From DASQVO01 sp035640715 (lineage in GTDB: Bacteria > Actinomycetota > Actinomycetes > Streptosporangiales > Streptosporangiaceae): 7,418 bases of DNA. The notes beneath the pieces were generated by a model. That model was not told the origin of the DNA. It saw only the letters and a program-made list of their open reading frames with translations, and did not search any database. The stretch spans positions 1 to 7,418 of the forward strand of contig DASQVO010000178.1 of NCBI GenBank assembly GCA_035640715.1, read 5' to 3'. Positions 1 through 5,978 of the stretch are shown here, piece by piece. Made by a program: the position numbers and the translations under genes. The first letter of the stretch is position 1; each line of letters begins with the position of its first letter.

Positions 1-300
1 TGGACACCGCAATATGACGGTCTATAGCGCGACAAGGTGGAACAGCCTCAAGGGTTCCGGTCGCCACAGCCAGCGCTACCGCTAATTCCTGCGCGGTTCT
101 TCCTCGGACCCCATGATCACAGCTCACCGAGCGGAGCCGCATAGCCTGGCCCTAACAACCTCGGGCAGTGGACACCTCCGGCGCGCACGGCGGCTTCACG
201 GCGGCTGCGATGGCCACCGGCGTAATGGCGGTGCTGGCCGTGGCGGGGCTGTGAGCACTGCGAGTGCCGCAGCAGCAAGCGGCTGCAACGCAGTTGGCGG
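1..300. other. Left-edge stretch without a convincing gene
   Basis: No gene can be supported here. A short frame open from the left edge on the + strand stops at the TAA at 83-85; it has fairly GC-rich third positions and could be the last 27 codons of a gene outside the window, but it matches no family I recognise. A 47-codon minus-strand frame from 142 to the left edge has about 47% A/T at third positions, unlike the real genes here, and is probably chance. The segment from about 86 to 300 shows no RNA gene, no clear repeat and no promoter that I can defend. Confidence 0.4.
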
Positions 301-582
301 AGTAAGTGCCCCAGGTATCCGGGCGACAAGGCGCCGCTCCAGGCCAGGCAGCGCTGGCACGTCGAGCGGATGAACGCCTGGCATAACGCCTTCAACCGCC
401 TGCAACGCTGTCACGAGCGGCGCGAGATTGTGATCGGCGCCTTCTTCGACCTCGCTGAGGCCATTATCACGCTGCGTAGTCTGATCCGCCGCGCATGGAT
501 CACCTACCGCTGGGAAACCGGCCAGCACGACCGTGACCACCCACCTAACCGCGCGGCCTCTTACCCGCGCCGCGCACAGTGA
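226..582 (+). pseudogene. IS5-type transposase, C-terminal remnant (copy 1)
   Basis: This is the 3' end of a DDE transposase gene of the IS5 type. The recognisable part runs from about 301 and contains HVERMNAWHNAFNRLQR (the E of the VER triplet is the likely last catalytic acid) followed by the helix ERREIVIGAFFDLAEAIITL. The first two catalytic Asp residues and the rest of the N-terminal part are missing; the open frame only goes back to a TAA at 223-225. Compared with the minus-strand copy at 6826-6993, 39 of 47 residues match from NAWHN to YRW. Copy 1 lacks 4 nt after the YRW codons, so its frame slips past the native stop (tga still visible at about 534-536) and runs through the IS end to the TGA at 580-582. 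It is not functional. Confidence 0.8.
540..563 (-). repeat. IS5-type terminal repeat, right end of copy 1
   Basis: Read on the minus strand this 24-bp segment begins TAAGAGGCCGCGCGG and matches the segment at 6799-6822 at 20 of 24 positions. Both lie just after the transposase 3' end, in the same relative place, and sequence similarity between the two copies stops at this point. That is the behaviour of the terminal inverted repeat of an insertion sequence. Both copies border a TTA/TAA, which would fit a TNA-type target site, but the opposite ends are not found in the window, so a target duplication cannot be tested. Confidence 0.6.
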
Positions 583-1307
583 GGCCCATGACCACCGATC
601 CAGCCAGGAAGATACGTGCGGCACTACGCCGCCACCGCGCCGCCGCCGCCATCGTGGCCTCTGTGGCCCTGGCGGCCTTCGTGGCCACGGACGCGGGTGA
701 ATCCATGGCCCGCAACATGATCCAGAGCCGGATCGCCAAGGCGGCATCCGCCCTCGGCAGTGTGACGGTCAGTGAGGGCGGCTCGGCCCTGTGGGATGTG
801 ATGAGTAAGCACATCCCCTATGTCAATATCACCGGCCGCAACGCGAAACTCGGCCCCCTCTCGCAGGTCTCCGTCCAGCTGCAGCTCGAGAACGTCCGCC
901 TTGGCGGCAAGGCCACGGTCTCCGGCGCCCGCGCCGAGTTCACCGTCCCGGCGAAGTCCATTGGCGACGCGGTCCAGGCCGCCGTCCCGTACATCCCGGT
1001 CACCTCGGTCACCACCGATCCGGCCTCAGGGACGATAGCCGTCGCCCTCGGCCCGGGCGGTGGAGGGCAGTTGACGCTGCATCCGGTGATCGCGGGCGGG
1101 AAGCTTTCCTTCCCCGTCGCGGGGCTCACCGTCATGGGCCACTCCTTGCCTCTCGGCAATTTGGGGATGGCCGGTCGCGGCTTCGGGCCGGCGTCAGGCG
1201 TGCAGCGCGCCTACCCGCTCAGGCTTAAGGCCACGTCCCTGCAGGTCCTCCCGGACGGCCTGCAGGTCACTTTGAGCGGCGGACCCGGCATCCTGGCCGG
1301 CTCCTGA
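579..1307 (+). CDS. DUF2993 / LmeA-like phospholipid-binding protein
   Basis: A 242-residue protein with a basic N-terminus (residues 10-20), one hydrophobic segment at about 21-37 acting as signal anchor or signal peptide, then an extracytoplasmic domain. The domain has the DUF2993 pattern: an amphipathic helix after the membrane segment, a repeated VSVQLQLENVRLGG-type beta strand, an SVTTDPASGTIAV strand pair and a C-terminal LQVLPDGLQVTLSGGPG. Family members bind lipid at the outer membrane face; mycobacterial LmeA acts in lipomannan maturation. The usual VxGFPF-like segment is replaced here by IPYVNITGRNAKLG. The GTG at 579 overlaps the TGA of the transposase remnant; ATG 588 (MTTDP) is an equally likely start, with GAGG at 581-584 rather close. 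The gene appears complete although the DNA just upstream is IS-derived, so its promoter must lie in or before the IS remnant. Confidence 0.8.
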   Translation: MRPMTTDPARKIRAALRRHRAAAAIVASVALAAFVATDAGESMARNMIQSRIAKAASALGSVTVSEGGSALWDVMSKHIPYVNITGRNAKLGPLSQVSVQLQLENVRLGGKATVSGARAEFTVPAKSIGDAVQAAVPYIPVTSVTTDPASGTIAVALGPGGGGQLTLHPVIAGGKLSFPVAGLTVMGHSLPLGNLGMAGRGFGPASGVQRAYPLRLKATSLQVLPDGLQVTLSGGPGILAGS

Positions 1308-1591
1308 TGCCGCCGGCGAGGGCGGCCAGGACACGTTCGCTCTCCTCGAGTATTCGAAGCCTCCAAGCTGAAGACCGCGGGACCAGGTCACGGTTTGCAG
1401 TGACGAATTGGGGCTACGGCCAGGCCTGATGCCGGTCCAGGGGCATGACCTGGACCCGGGCTCCCGGCCAGTGAGGGCGGCGCGACAGTTCGCACGGTCC
1501 CGGACCTGCTCGGCCTCGCCGAGGTCGTCGTACTCCCGGGAGTCGGGACAGGCTCTCCGCCAGCCATCACGATCACGAATCGGTCAGCCAC
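1267..1591 (-). pseudogene. Broken small gene, unknown family (two frameshifts, one stop)
   Basis: Reading three frames in succession rebuilds a coherent protein of about 105 residues. GTG 1591, with an AGAGGG ribosome site 9 nt upstream, gives MADRFVIVMAGGEPVPTP; a frame change near 1534-1542 gives REYDDLGEAEQVRDRA and on to LTGREPG; a second change near 1455-1468 gives ARVQVMPLDRHQAWP, a TAG at 1416-1414, then PQFVTANRDLVP and LRILEESERVLAALAGGIR. Both shifts fall at CCCGGG runs. The last frame stops at 1267, overlapping the convergent DUF2993 gene by 41 bp. The pieces have the acidic helix pattern (YDDLGEAEQV, ILEESERVLAAL) of real soluble proteins, which none of the full-length frames here has. 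I do not recognise the family. Sequencing error at the two G/C runs would be an alternative to decay, but the TAG would still break it. Confidence 0.55.
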
Positions 1592-1877
1592 CAGCGCTCA
1601 CCCTCTGGCCATGGCCGGACGAGCGGCCATCCGCAGGGACAGCACCAGGCACGCCGCGCCAGATAGCTATCCGTGCGCCGAACCTGCAAGTCTGCCCGTC
1701 CGGGCCGGTCTCGCGGCCGGTAGACAGCAGCAGGACACGTACCCCTGGGGCCACCTCGGTTGCCTTCTCTGCCGATGCGGGATCCAGTGGCTCATCGGCG
1801 TGCCGTTCGCAGTGCTCCAGCGATTCTTCCCACCCGTCGGCAGTGGCTGGGAGCCGCCGGAGTTGGCCGAACGGCAC
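1573..1877 (-). pseudogene. Traces of a small gene overlapping the next one
   Basis: Two minus-strand frames each look coding for part of the way. One (1584-1877, 97 codons) contains GWEESLEHCERHADEPLDP and TEVAPGVRVLLLSTG, then becomes low-complexity. The other, open from 1791 to the TGA at 1575-1573, ends with RRTDSYLARRAWCCPCGW and then PLVRPWPEGERWWLTDS, a cysteine-rich tail that reads like a true protein end and overlaps the GTG of the broken gene at 1591. A frame change near 1680-1700 joining the two would give one gene translationally linked to the downstream one. This is inference from residue pattern and third-position composition. A plus-strand frame (1611-2060, 149 codons) covers the same DNA with similar statistics and cannot be fully excluded. 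Confidence 0.3.
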
Positions 1878-2064
1878 CGCGAGCGCCAGGCTGCCCGGCG
1901 TGCCCGGGCACCGCTATTCGACCCGCGGCTCGGTCCCGGGGTCGCCGCCGTTCTGGCGGGCCGCAAGCCCGGCGAGACGAGCAGGCCTGTCCGCCCCGGG
2001 CTGCCGTCCCCGCCTGCAGGTTACCGGTCCGGCGCTGCGCTGCCGCAAAGTAGTGTCTAGAACT
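1878..2064. other. Stretch without a supported gene
   Basis: This segment lies between the gene traces to the left and the comM fragment to the right. The plus-strand 149-codon frame ending at 2060 includes WEPPELAERHRERQAARRA and APLFDPRLGPGVAAVLAG, which are mildly protein-like, but it has no ribosome site before ATG 1611 and third-position GC is only about 80% where the operon genes are clearly higher. On the minus strand no frame stays coherent. I see no RNA gene or insertion sequence end here. Confidence 0.3.
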
Positions 2065-2193
2065 TCAACACGTTAACTTGACAGGGAACACGATCGCCGA
2101 GCGGATCCGGTCCCGTGCCTCGCGCAGCGCGGTATCGGGCAGGCCGACCAGGACCATACCGACCAGGCCGTTGGCGATGTCGGCCTCGACCTG
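2065..2193 (-). pseudogene. comM: ComM/YifB Mg-chelatase-like protein, N-terminal fragment
   Basis: The minus strand reads QVEADIANGLVGMVLVGLP then DTALREARDRIRSAIV before running out of similarity and stopping at TGA 2067-2065. This is the N-terminal signature of the YifB/ComM family, whose members read like VEVDIxNGLPGFxxVGLPDxAxREaRDRVRaAl (helicase-like AAA+ proteins acting in branch migration during natural transformation). Only about 35 of roughly 500 residues remain. Upstream, in frame, there is a TGA a few codons before Q, so no start is possible; the Walker A and the rest of the AAA+ domain are absent from the window. The fragment sits right after the likely terminator of the minus-strand operon. 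It is a relic left by a deletion or insertion. Confidence 0.75.
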
Positions 2194-2222
2194 CGTTATT
2201 GGTCTTAAAAGTCACATCAGCA

Positions 2223-2245
2223 TGTCCGTTAGGCCGTAACAGACA
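2223..2245 (-). terminator. Terminator-like hairpin after the operon
   Basis: Transcribed on the minus strand, the RNA reads UGUCUGUUA, a 5-nt loop CGGCC, then UAACGGACA: a 9-bp stem with one G-U pair. It begins 9 nt after the TAG of the hydrolase gene, where an operon end would be expected. No U-run follows directly; the nearest is CUUUUAA about 11 nt later, so it may be a weak or L-shaped (U-poor) terminator of the kind common in actinomycetes. Confidence 0.45.
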
Positions 2246-2253
2246 AACAACAA

Positions 2254-3087
2254 CTAGGGGGTTATCTCTGCTGCGGAGATCTGCAGGAGGGTGCCGTCGG
2301 TGGCGGCGCTGACCGTGGTGGGTTCGGTATGCCGTTGTGCTGCGGCGATGGCGGCTGGGGCGTCGTGGGGCCGGGACAGGTGGGTGAGCGCCAGCCGCGT
2401 GGCCCGGGCTAGGTGTGCGGTCTTGGCTGCCAGGGCGGGGGTGAGGTGGCCGTGTCCTTCGAGTTGTTCCTGCGTTGCGTGGAGGTAGGTGGCTTCGCAT
2501 AGAAGCAGGTCGGCGTTTTCGGCGGCTTCGATGAGTGCGTCGCATGGGCCGGTGTCGGAGGAGAACGTGACGGTCTGCGGGCCAGCGGTGAAGCGCAGCG
2601 CCATGGATGGGACGGCGTGTGACACGGCGTGGGCCCGCACGGTCAGTCCGTCGGCCACGGTGACGGTCGTGCCGCTGAGGGGTTCGGGCTCGAACGCGCT
2701 GGCGATCGTGTTGCGCATTTGCGGCAGGGTGGGCACAGCGAACAGCTCATCGAGGTGGTGGAGGACTTCGAGGGTGGAGTCCGGCGCGAGCAGGGGAATC
2801 TTGGCCATCGGGTCGGGGAATCGGCGGGCGTAAGCGAGGCCGATGAGGTCGGCCGCGTGGTCGGCGTGCTCGTGGGTGATGAGGACGGCGTCGAGCTGAT
2901 CGAGGAGGCCGTTTCGGGCCAGGGTGAGCGCGGTTCCCGGGCCGCAGTCCACCAGCACAAGGGCCTCGCCATGGCGTAGGAGGTAGGCCGAGCTGCGGCC
3001 CGCCGCGCTGGAGAGCACGGTGATCTCGATGCCGGAGAAATCAGCCTTCTGGGCGTGGGCTGGGCTGGCGGGCACGAGCAGTTCCAT
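2254..3087 (-). CDS. MBL-fold hydrolase, RNase Z / phosphodiesterase-like
   Basis: A 277-residue metallo-beta-lactamase-fold protein. The metal site is complete: HEHADH at residues 72-77, H157 (AVSHAVP), D178 in SSDTG, and H236 in ALTHLSRP; GHGHLT at 211-216 corresponds to the HxT region of RNase Z-like enzymes. The order and spacing fit the RNase Z/cyclic phosphodiesterase branch (di-zinc hydrolases cutting phosphodiesters) rather than glyoxalase II or lactonases. I see no long exosite arm insertion, so tRNA 3' processing is unlikely and a small-molecule substrate is more plausible. ATG 3087 follows the transporter stop by 15 bp, but no good ribosome site is visible, so translation may be coupled; the core fold begins near residue 20 (IEITVLSSAAG) and a later start is possible. 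It is the last gene of the operon. Confidence 0.82.
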   Translation of the reverse strand: MELLVPASPAHAQKADFSGIEITVLSSAAGRSSAYLLRHGEALVLVDCGPGTALTLARNGLLDQLDAVLITHEHADHAADLIGLAYARRFPDPMAKIPLLAPDSTLEVLHHLDELFAVPTLPQMRNTIASAFEPEPLSGTTVTVADGLTVRAHAVSHAVPSMALRFTAGPQTVTFSSDTGPCDALIEAAENADLLLCEATYLHATQEQLEGHGHLTPALAAKTAHLARATRLALTHLSRPHDAPAAIAAAQRHTEPTTVSAATDGTLLQISAAEITP

Positions 3088-3102
3088 CCGGGTGGGTCTG
3101 CT

Positions 3103-3753
3103 TCAGGCCCGGCCGAGGAGCGGCCGTCCGAGGAGCAGGCCTTTGGCGCCGTGGGCGACTTCCATGACGTGGACGTAGAGGTAGATGGCTTCGGCGACGA
3201 AGGCGAGCACGACGTAGCCGCCCGCTTTGTCCAGCCCGGCGGAGGAGGCGTAGGAGCCGGCGAGGAGGAGGGCGAGGGCGATGTCGACCAGGGTGAACAG
3301 GATCGGGAAGGCGGCGGGCATGCGCAGGGTGGTGAGGGTGAGCAGGCCGATGGTGACCAGCCAGCAGATCAGGTACAAACGCAGTGCTGAGGGAGCATCC
3401 GCGGTGGGGATGGCGTACCAGCTGTGGTCCAGTCCGAGGCTGAGGGCGACATAGCTGATATAGAAACCGAAGATGGTGCCGTAGATGGTGGCGGTCATGT
3501 TCTGGCCGAGCGCGGCGGCCCAGATGGTGGCGATGAGCATGCCGATCGAGGTGGCCGACAGCAGGATCGGCAGGGCGGCCCCCGCGGCGTGGGCGGGGAC
3601 GGCGCCGACGGTGACCAGGCCGAGCCCGGTGGCGCCGGCGATGACATTGGGGATGCCGATCATGGCCGGGTCGCTGCGCAGCAAGGCCGGCGCGGCGGTG
3701 GCCGGGGCGGCCGGGGCGGTCGCCGGGATCTTTTCGGCGGCGGTGTCAGTCAT
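3103..3753 (-). CDS. GPR1/FUN34/YaaH-family (SatP-like) transporter
   Basis: A 216-residue inner-membrane protein with six predicted helices at about 31-52, 60-81, 86-106, 126-142, 148-166 and 178-196, after an Ala/Pro-rich cytoplasmic tail (1-27). The second half aligns by eye with E. coli SatP: LYLICWLVTIGLLTLTTLR, then FPILFTLVDIALALLLAG, then KAGGYVVLAFVAEAIYLY. Known members carry acetate, succinate or other short carboxylates, mostly with protons. The family signature near helix 1, normally NPAPLGL, is here DPAMIGIP: the Asn and the second Pro are lost, which may mean another substrate. The start is firm: AGGAGGT at 3761-3767, 7 nt before ATG 3753. It lies 24 bp after the MetE-like gene, so it probably moves that enzyme's substrate or product. 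Confidence 0.85.
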   Translation of the reverse strand: MTDTAAEKIPATAPAAPATAAPALLRSDPAMIGIPNVIAGATGLGLVTVGAVPAHAAGAALPILLSATSIGMLIATIWAAALGQNMTATIYGTIFGFYISYVALSLGLDHSWYAIPTADAPSALRLYLICWLVTIGLLTLTTLRMPAAFPILFTLVDIALALLLAGSYASSAGLDKAGGYVVLAFVAEAIYLYVHVMEVAHGAKGLLLGRPLLGRA

Positions 3754-3777
3754 TGGTGGTACCTCCTGCTAGGTCGG

Positions 3778-4923
3778 TCAGGCCCAGAGGGCGTCGGTGG
3801 CCCGGGCGGCGCCTTCGCTGAGGCTGCGGAGCTTCTCCCAGGCGATGGACGGCAGCACCGGCAGGAACGTGGCGAAGGTGGAGAACCCGCAGTCGGCGCC
3901 GGCGATGACCCGGTCCCGGCCGACGATGCTGGCCAGGTGGACGAGGCGGTCGGCGACGACCTGGGGGTGCTCGATGTAGTTGCTGCAGGTGTCGATCACC
4001 CCGGGGACGAGGGTGAGCGACTCGGGGATCGGGATCTCTTCGAAGACCCGCCACTCATGGGCGTGGCGGGGGTTGGCGTTCTCGAACAGCAGCGCGCCGA
4101 CATGGGCTCGGGTAACGATGGGCAGGATCTCGGCCAGCTCGACGTCGCGGTGGTGAGGGCCCTCGTAGTTCCCCCAGCAGACATGCAGCCGGACCCTGTC
4201 CGGGTCGATTCCGGTCAGGGCGTGGTTGAGCGCCTCGACGTGCACGGTGATGCGCCGCTTGAACTCCTCCAGGCTGGCCGAGGCGTACTGCACGTGGCGG
4301 CCCATCGCCAGGTCCGGGGAGTCGAGTTGCACGTCGAAACCCGCGTCGACGATGGCCCGGTACTCGACGGCCATGGCCTCGGCGACCGCGTGAAGGTAAT
4401 CGTCGTCGCTGGGGTAGTAGCGGTTGGCCAGGAACAGGCTGATGACCCCAGGGGAGGCGGCGGGCACGAACCCCCGGCGGCCGGTGCCGGCCAGGCTCTT
4501 GGCGAAGTTGTCCAGGTCGGCCCGCAGGGCAGCCTGGCCGATGTAGCGGACCGGCCCGTCGCAGGACGGCATCCTGGTGACCAGCCCGCCCAGGGCCCGC
4601 TCGGCGAGGTCAGGGTGGTCGGCGATGTCGGCCAGCGCGAGGGCGCCCTCTTCCCCGCCGTAGCCGCTGAGGCGTTCCTTGACGTAGGTGGCGTAACCAA
4701 TCTTGCTGACCTCACCGTCGCTGACGATGTCGATTCCGCTTTTCACCTGTCGCCCGACGACGTCGGTGACAGCGGCGGCGACCATGGCAGCCAGGCGGCC
4801 GGGGTCGGGGACCGGCCCGTCGCCGGTCTCCCGGTTGGCGATGGCCTGGGCCAGCTCGGCGGGCCGGGGCAGGCTGCCGGTATGGGTGGTGTAGATCCGT
4901 TCCGGTGACTCAGTAAGGTACAT
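3778..4923 (-). CDS. Methionine synthase II (core MetE-like) family protein
   Basis: A 381-residue protein equal in length to the C-terminal catalytic barrel of cobalamin-independent methionine synthase, without the N-terminal folate-binding half of full MetE (about 750 residues). It has the opening TTHTGSLPRP (12-21), the family block GIDIVSDGEVSKIGYATYVKER (63-84), QLDSPDLAMG (199-208) and the zinc ligands H247 and C249 in HVCWGN, E281 in LLFENAN and C345 in GADCGF. In MetE the zinc activates a thiol for methyl transfer; relatives of this size include archaeal-type core MetE, which takes methyl from methylcobalamin, and epoxyalkane:coenzyme M transferase. So a zinc-thiolate alkyl transfer is likely, the substrates unknown. 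GAAAGGA at 4931-4937 lies 7 nt before ATG 4923. It sits 43 bp after the regulator gene, second in the operon. Confidence 0.85.
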   Translation of the reverse strand: MYLTESPERIYTTHTGSLPRPAELAQAIANRETGDGPVPDPGRLAAMVAAAVTDVVGRQVKSGIDIVSDGEVSKIGYATYVKERLSGYGGEEGALALADIADHPDLAERALGGLVTRMPSCDGPVRYIGQAALRADLDNFAKSLAGTGRRGFVPAASPGVISLFLANRYYPSDDDYLHAVAEAMAVEYRAIVDAGFDVQLDSPDLAMGRHVQYASASLEEFKRRITVHVEALNHALTGIDPDRVRLHVCWGNYEGPHHRDVELAEILPIVTRAHVGALLFENANPRHAHEWRVFEEIPIPESLTLVPGVIDTCSNYIEHPQVVADRLVHLASIVGRDRVIAGADCGFSTFATFLPVLPSIAWEKLRSLSEGAARATDALWA

Positions 4924-4966
4924 CGGCGGTTCCTTTCGCTCAGATAGCGGTGCGGGAGGCGGCTAT

Positions 4967-5845
4967 TTAGAAGCGGTGATCGGAGATGACGTCGTTGATG
5001 CGGCGGACCAGGCCAAGGGCTGCTTCACCGCCATCAACGGCCACGGCGACCCACAAGGCGTCGAGCAGCACGAGGTGGGCGATGCGGCTGGCGAGTGCCT
5101 CCACCCGGTAGGCGGTCTCCTGGGTGGCGGCGACCAGGCAGATGTCAGCCACCTCGCTGAGCGGTGAGCGGGGAAAACTGGTCACCGCCACGACCGTGGC
5201 GCCTGCCGCTGATGCAGCCTGCGCGGCAGTGACCGTCTCACGCGTAGAGCCCGTGTGGCTCACCACCAGCGCCATGTCCTCGGGCTCCAGCAGTGTGGCC
5301 CGCACGTGCTGCACGTGGGGGTCGGCGGGGGCATCAGTGTCGATGCCCACCCACATCAGCCGGTAAGCGACGTCCTGGGCCAGCGGCGCCGACGTCCCCA
5401 CCCCCAGGCACAGAACCCGTCGTGCCGCCTGCACAGCCCGTACCGCTTTGGTGAACGCCTCGGTGTCAACATGCGCGAAGCCGTGGTCGATCGCCTCCCG
5501 GGCCCCGTCTCGCACCTTGGAGAGGACAACCGGCGGGGCGTCACCGTGATGGACGGCGCCTTGGAGCTCCTCGCTCGCCGCGGGCCGCCCTTCCCGGGCC
5601 AGCGCCAGCTTGAGATCCTGGAAGCCCTTGAATCCCAGTGACTGGCACGTACGGACCACCGTCGACAGGGCGGCGCCGGCCAGGGCCGAGATCTCGCTGG
5701 CTGACTTATAGATCAGCCCGTCGCCCTGGTCGAGGATGACCTGAGCGACCTGGGTCTCCACCGGGCTAAGCCCCCGGAGGCGCATGCGGATGCCGGCAAC
5801 GATCGGGCCGGCTGGTGCAGTCGAGGCTTCAGCAGATCCGTCCAC
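4967..5845 (-). CDS. RpiR/MurR-family regulator (HTH plus SIS domain)
   Basis: A 292-residue transcription regulator. Residues 14-85 form the HTH_6 domain: LSPVETQVAQVILDQGD, then SASEISALAGAALSTVVRTC and LGFKGFQDLKLALA, all typical of RpiR proteins. Residues about 130-270 form a SIS domain, with LCLGVGTSAPLAQDVAYRL and SHTGSTRETVTAAQAA (196-211) making the sugar-phosphate pocket. Such regulators bind a palindromic operator and respond to a phosphosugar or related phosphate ester. The GTG at 5845 has only a weak GGTGG upstream; ATG 5785 would cut into the first helix and is less likely. It is the first gene of the minus-strand operon and diverges from the HAD gene; the perfect inverted repeat at 5916-5940 is its likely site, so autoregulation is expected. 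Confidence 0.88.
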   Translation of the reverse strand: MDGSAEASTAPAGPIVAGIRMRLRGLSPVETQVAQVILDQGDGLIYKSASEISALAGAALSTVVRTCQSLGFKGFQDLKLALAREGRPAASEELQGAVHHGDAPPVVLSKVRDGAREAIDHGFAHVDTEAFTKAVRAVQAARRVLCLGVGTSAPLAQDVAYRLMWVGIDTDAPADPHVQHVRATLLEPEDMALVVSHTGSTRETVTAAQAASAAGATVVAVTSFPRSPLSEVADICLVAATQETAYRVEALASRIAHLVLLDALWVAVAVDGGEAALGLVRRINDVISDHRF

Positions 5846-5905
5846 GCCACCGACTCAATCGTGGCGAAGTAAACCCATCGCGACGGCCAGGTGAGGCCCG
5901 GATGA

Positions 5906-5911
5906 ATTATC
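5906..5911 (-). promoter_or_regulatory. Possible -10 box of the rpiR operon
   Basis: On the minus strand GATAAT occurs here, 60 bp upstream of the GTG at 5845. A TGAACC-like -35 element lies about 16 bp further upstream, inside the inverted repeat at 5916-5940. If this promoter is used, a protein bound at the repeat would block RNA polymerase directly. This is inferred from spacing and consensus only. Confidence 0.4.
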
Positions 5912-5915
5912 GAAA

Positions 5916-5940
5916 CGGGATCGATGGTTCATCGATCCCG
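5916..5940. promoter_or_regulatory. Perfect inverted repeat, probable operator
   Basis: CGGGATCGATG (5916-5926) and CATCGATCCCG (5930-5940) are exact reverse complements around a 3-bp GTT centre. The site lies between divergent genes, 70 bp from the rpiR start and 38 bp from the HAD start. No T-run follows on either strand, and it precedes genes on both sides, so a terminator is unlikely. RpiR-type proteins bind palindromes of this kind, so I infer control of both the minus-strand operon and the HAD gene. Confidence 0.7.
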
Positions 5941-5978
5941 GCTACCGTAGCGTCGTGCGCCAGGAGGACGGAGGAAGC

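Noticed and set aside
1292..1330. CCTGGCCG and CGGCCAGG arms around the DUF2993 stop as a terminator
   Set aside because: The arms are separated by 23 nt, the first lies inside the gene and there is no T-run; in such GC-rich DNA it may be chance.
1408..2076. A 222-codon plus-strand open frame
   Set aside because: The product is rich in Arg, Ser and Pro with no motif, and crosses the minus-strand gene traces that read better.
2077..2082. TTGACA resembling a -35 box on the plus strand
   Set aside because: It lies within the comM fragment, no good -10 follows at the right distance and no plus-strand gene starts downstream.
2057..2545. A 162-codon minus-strand frame running past the end of the hydrolase gene
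   Set aside because: It is a shifted frame of the MBL gene and the comM relic, rich in Arg, His and Pro.
3424..4908. A 494-codon plus-strand open frame, the longest in the window
   Set aside because: It lies antisense to the MetE-like and transporter genes, which have complete family motifs and good ribosome sites. Its own product is Gly/Asp/Val-rich without motifs, a typical mirror frame in high-GC DNA.
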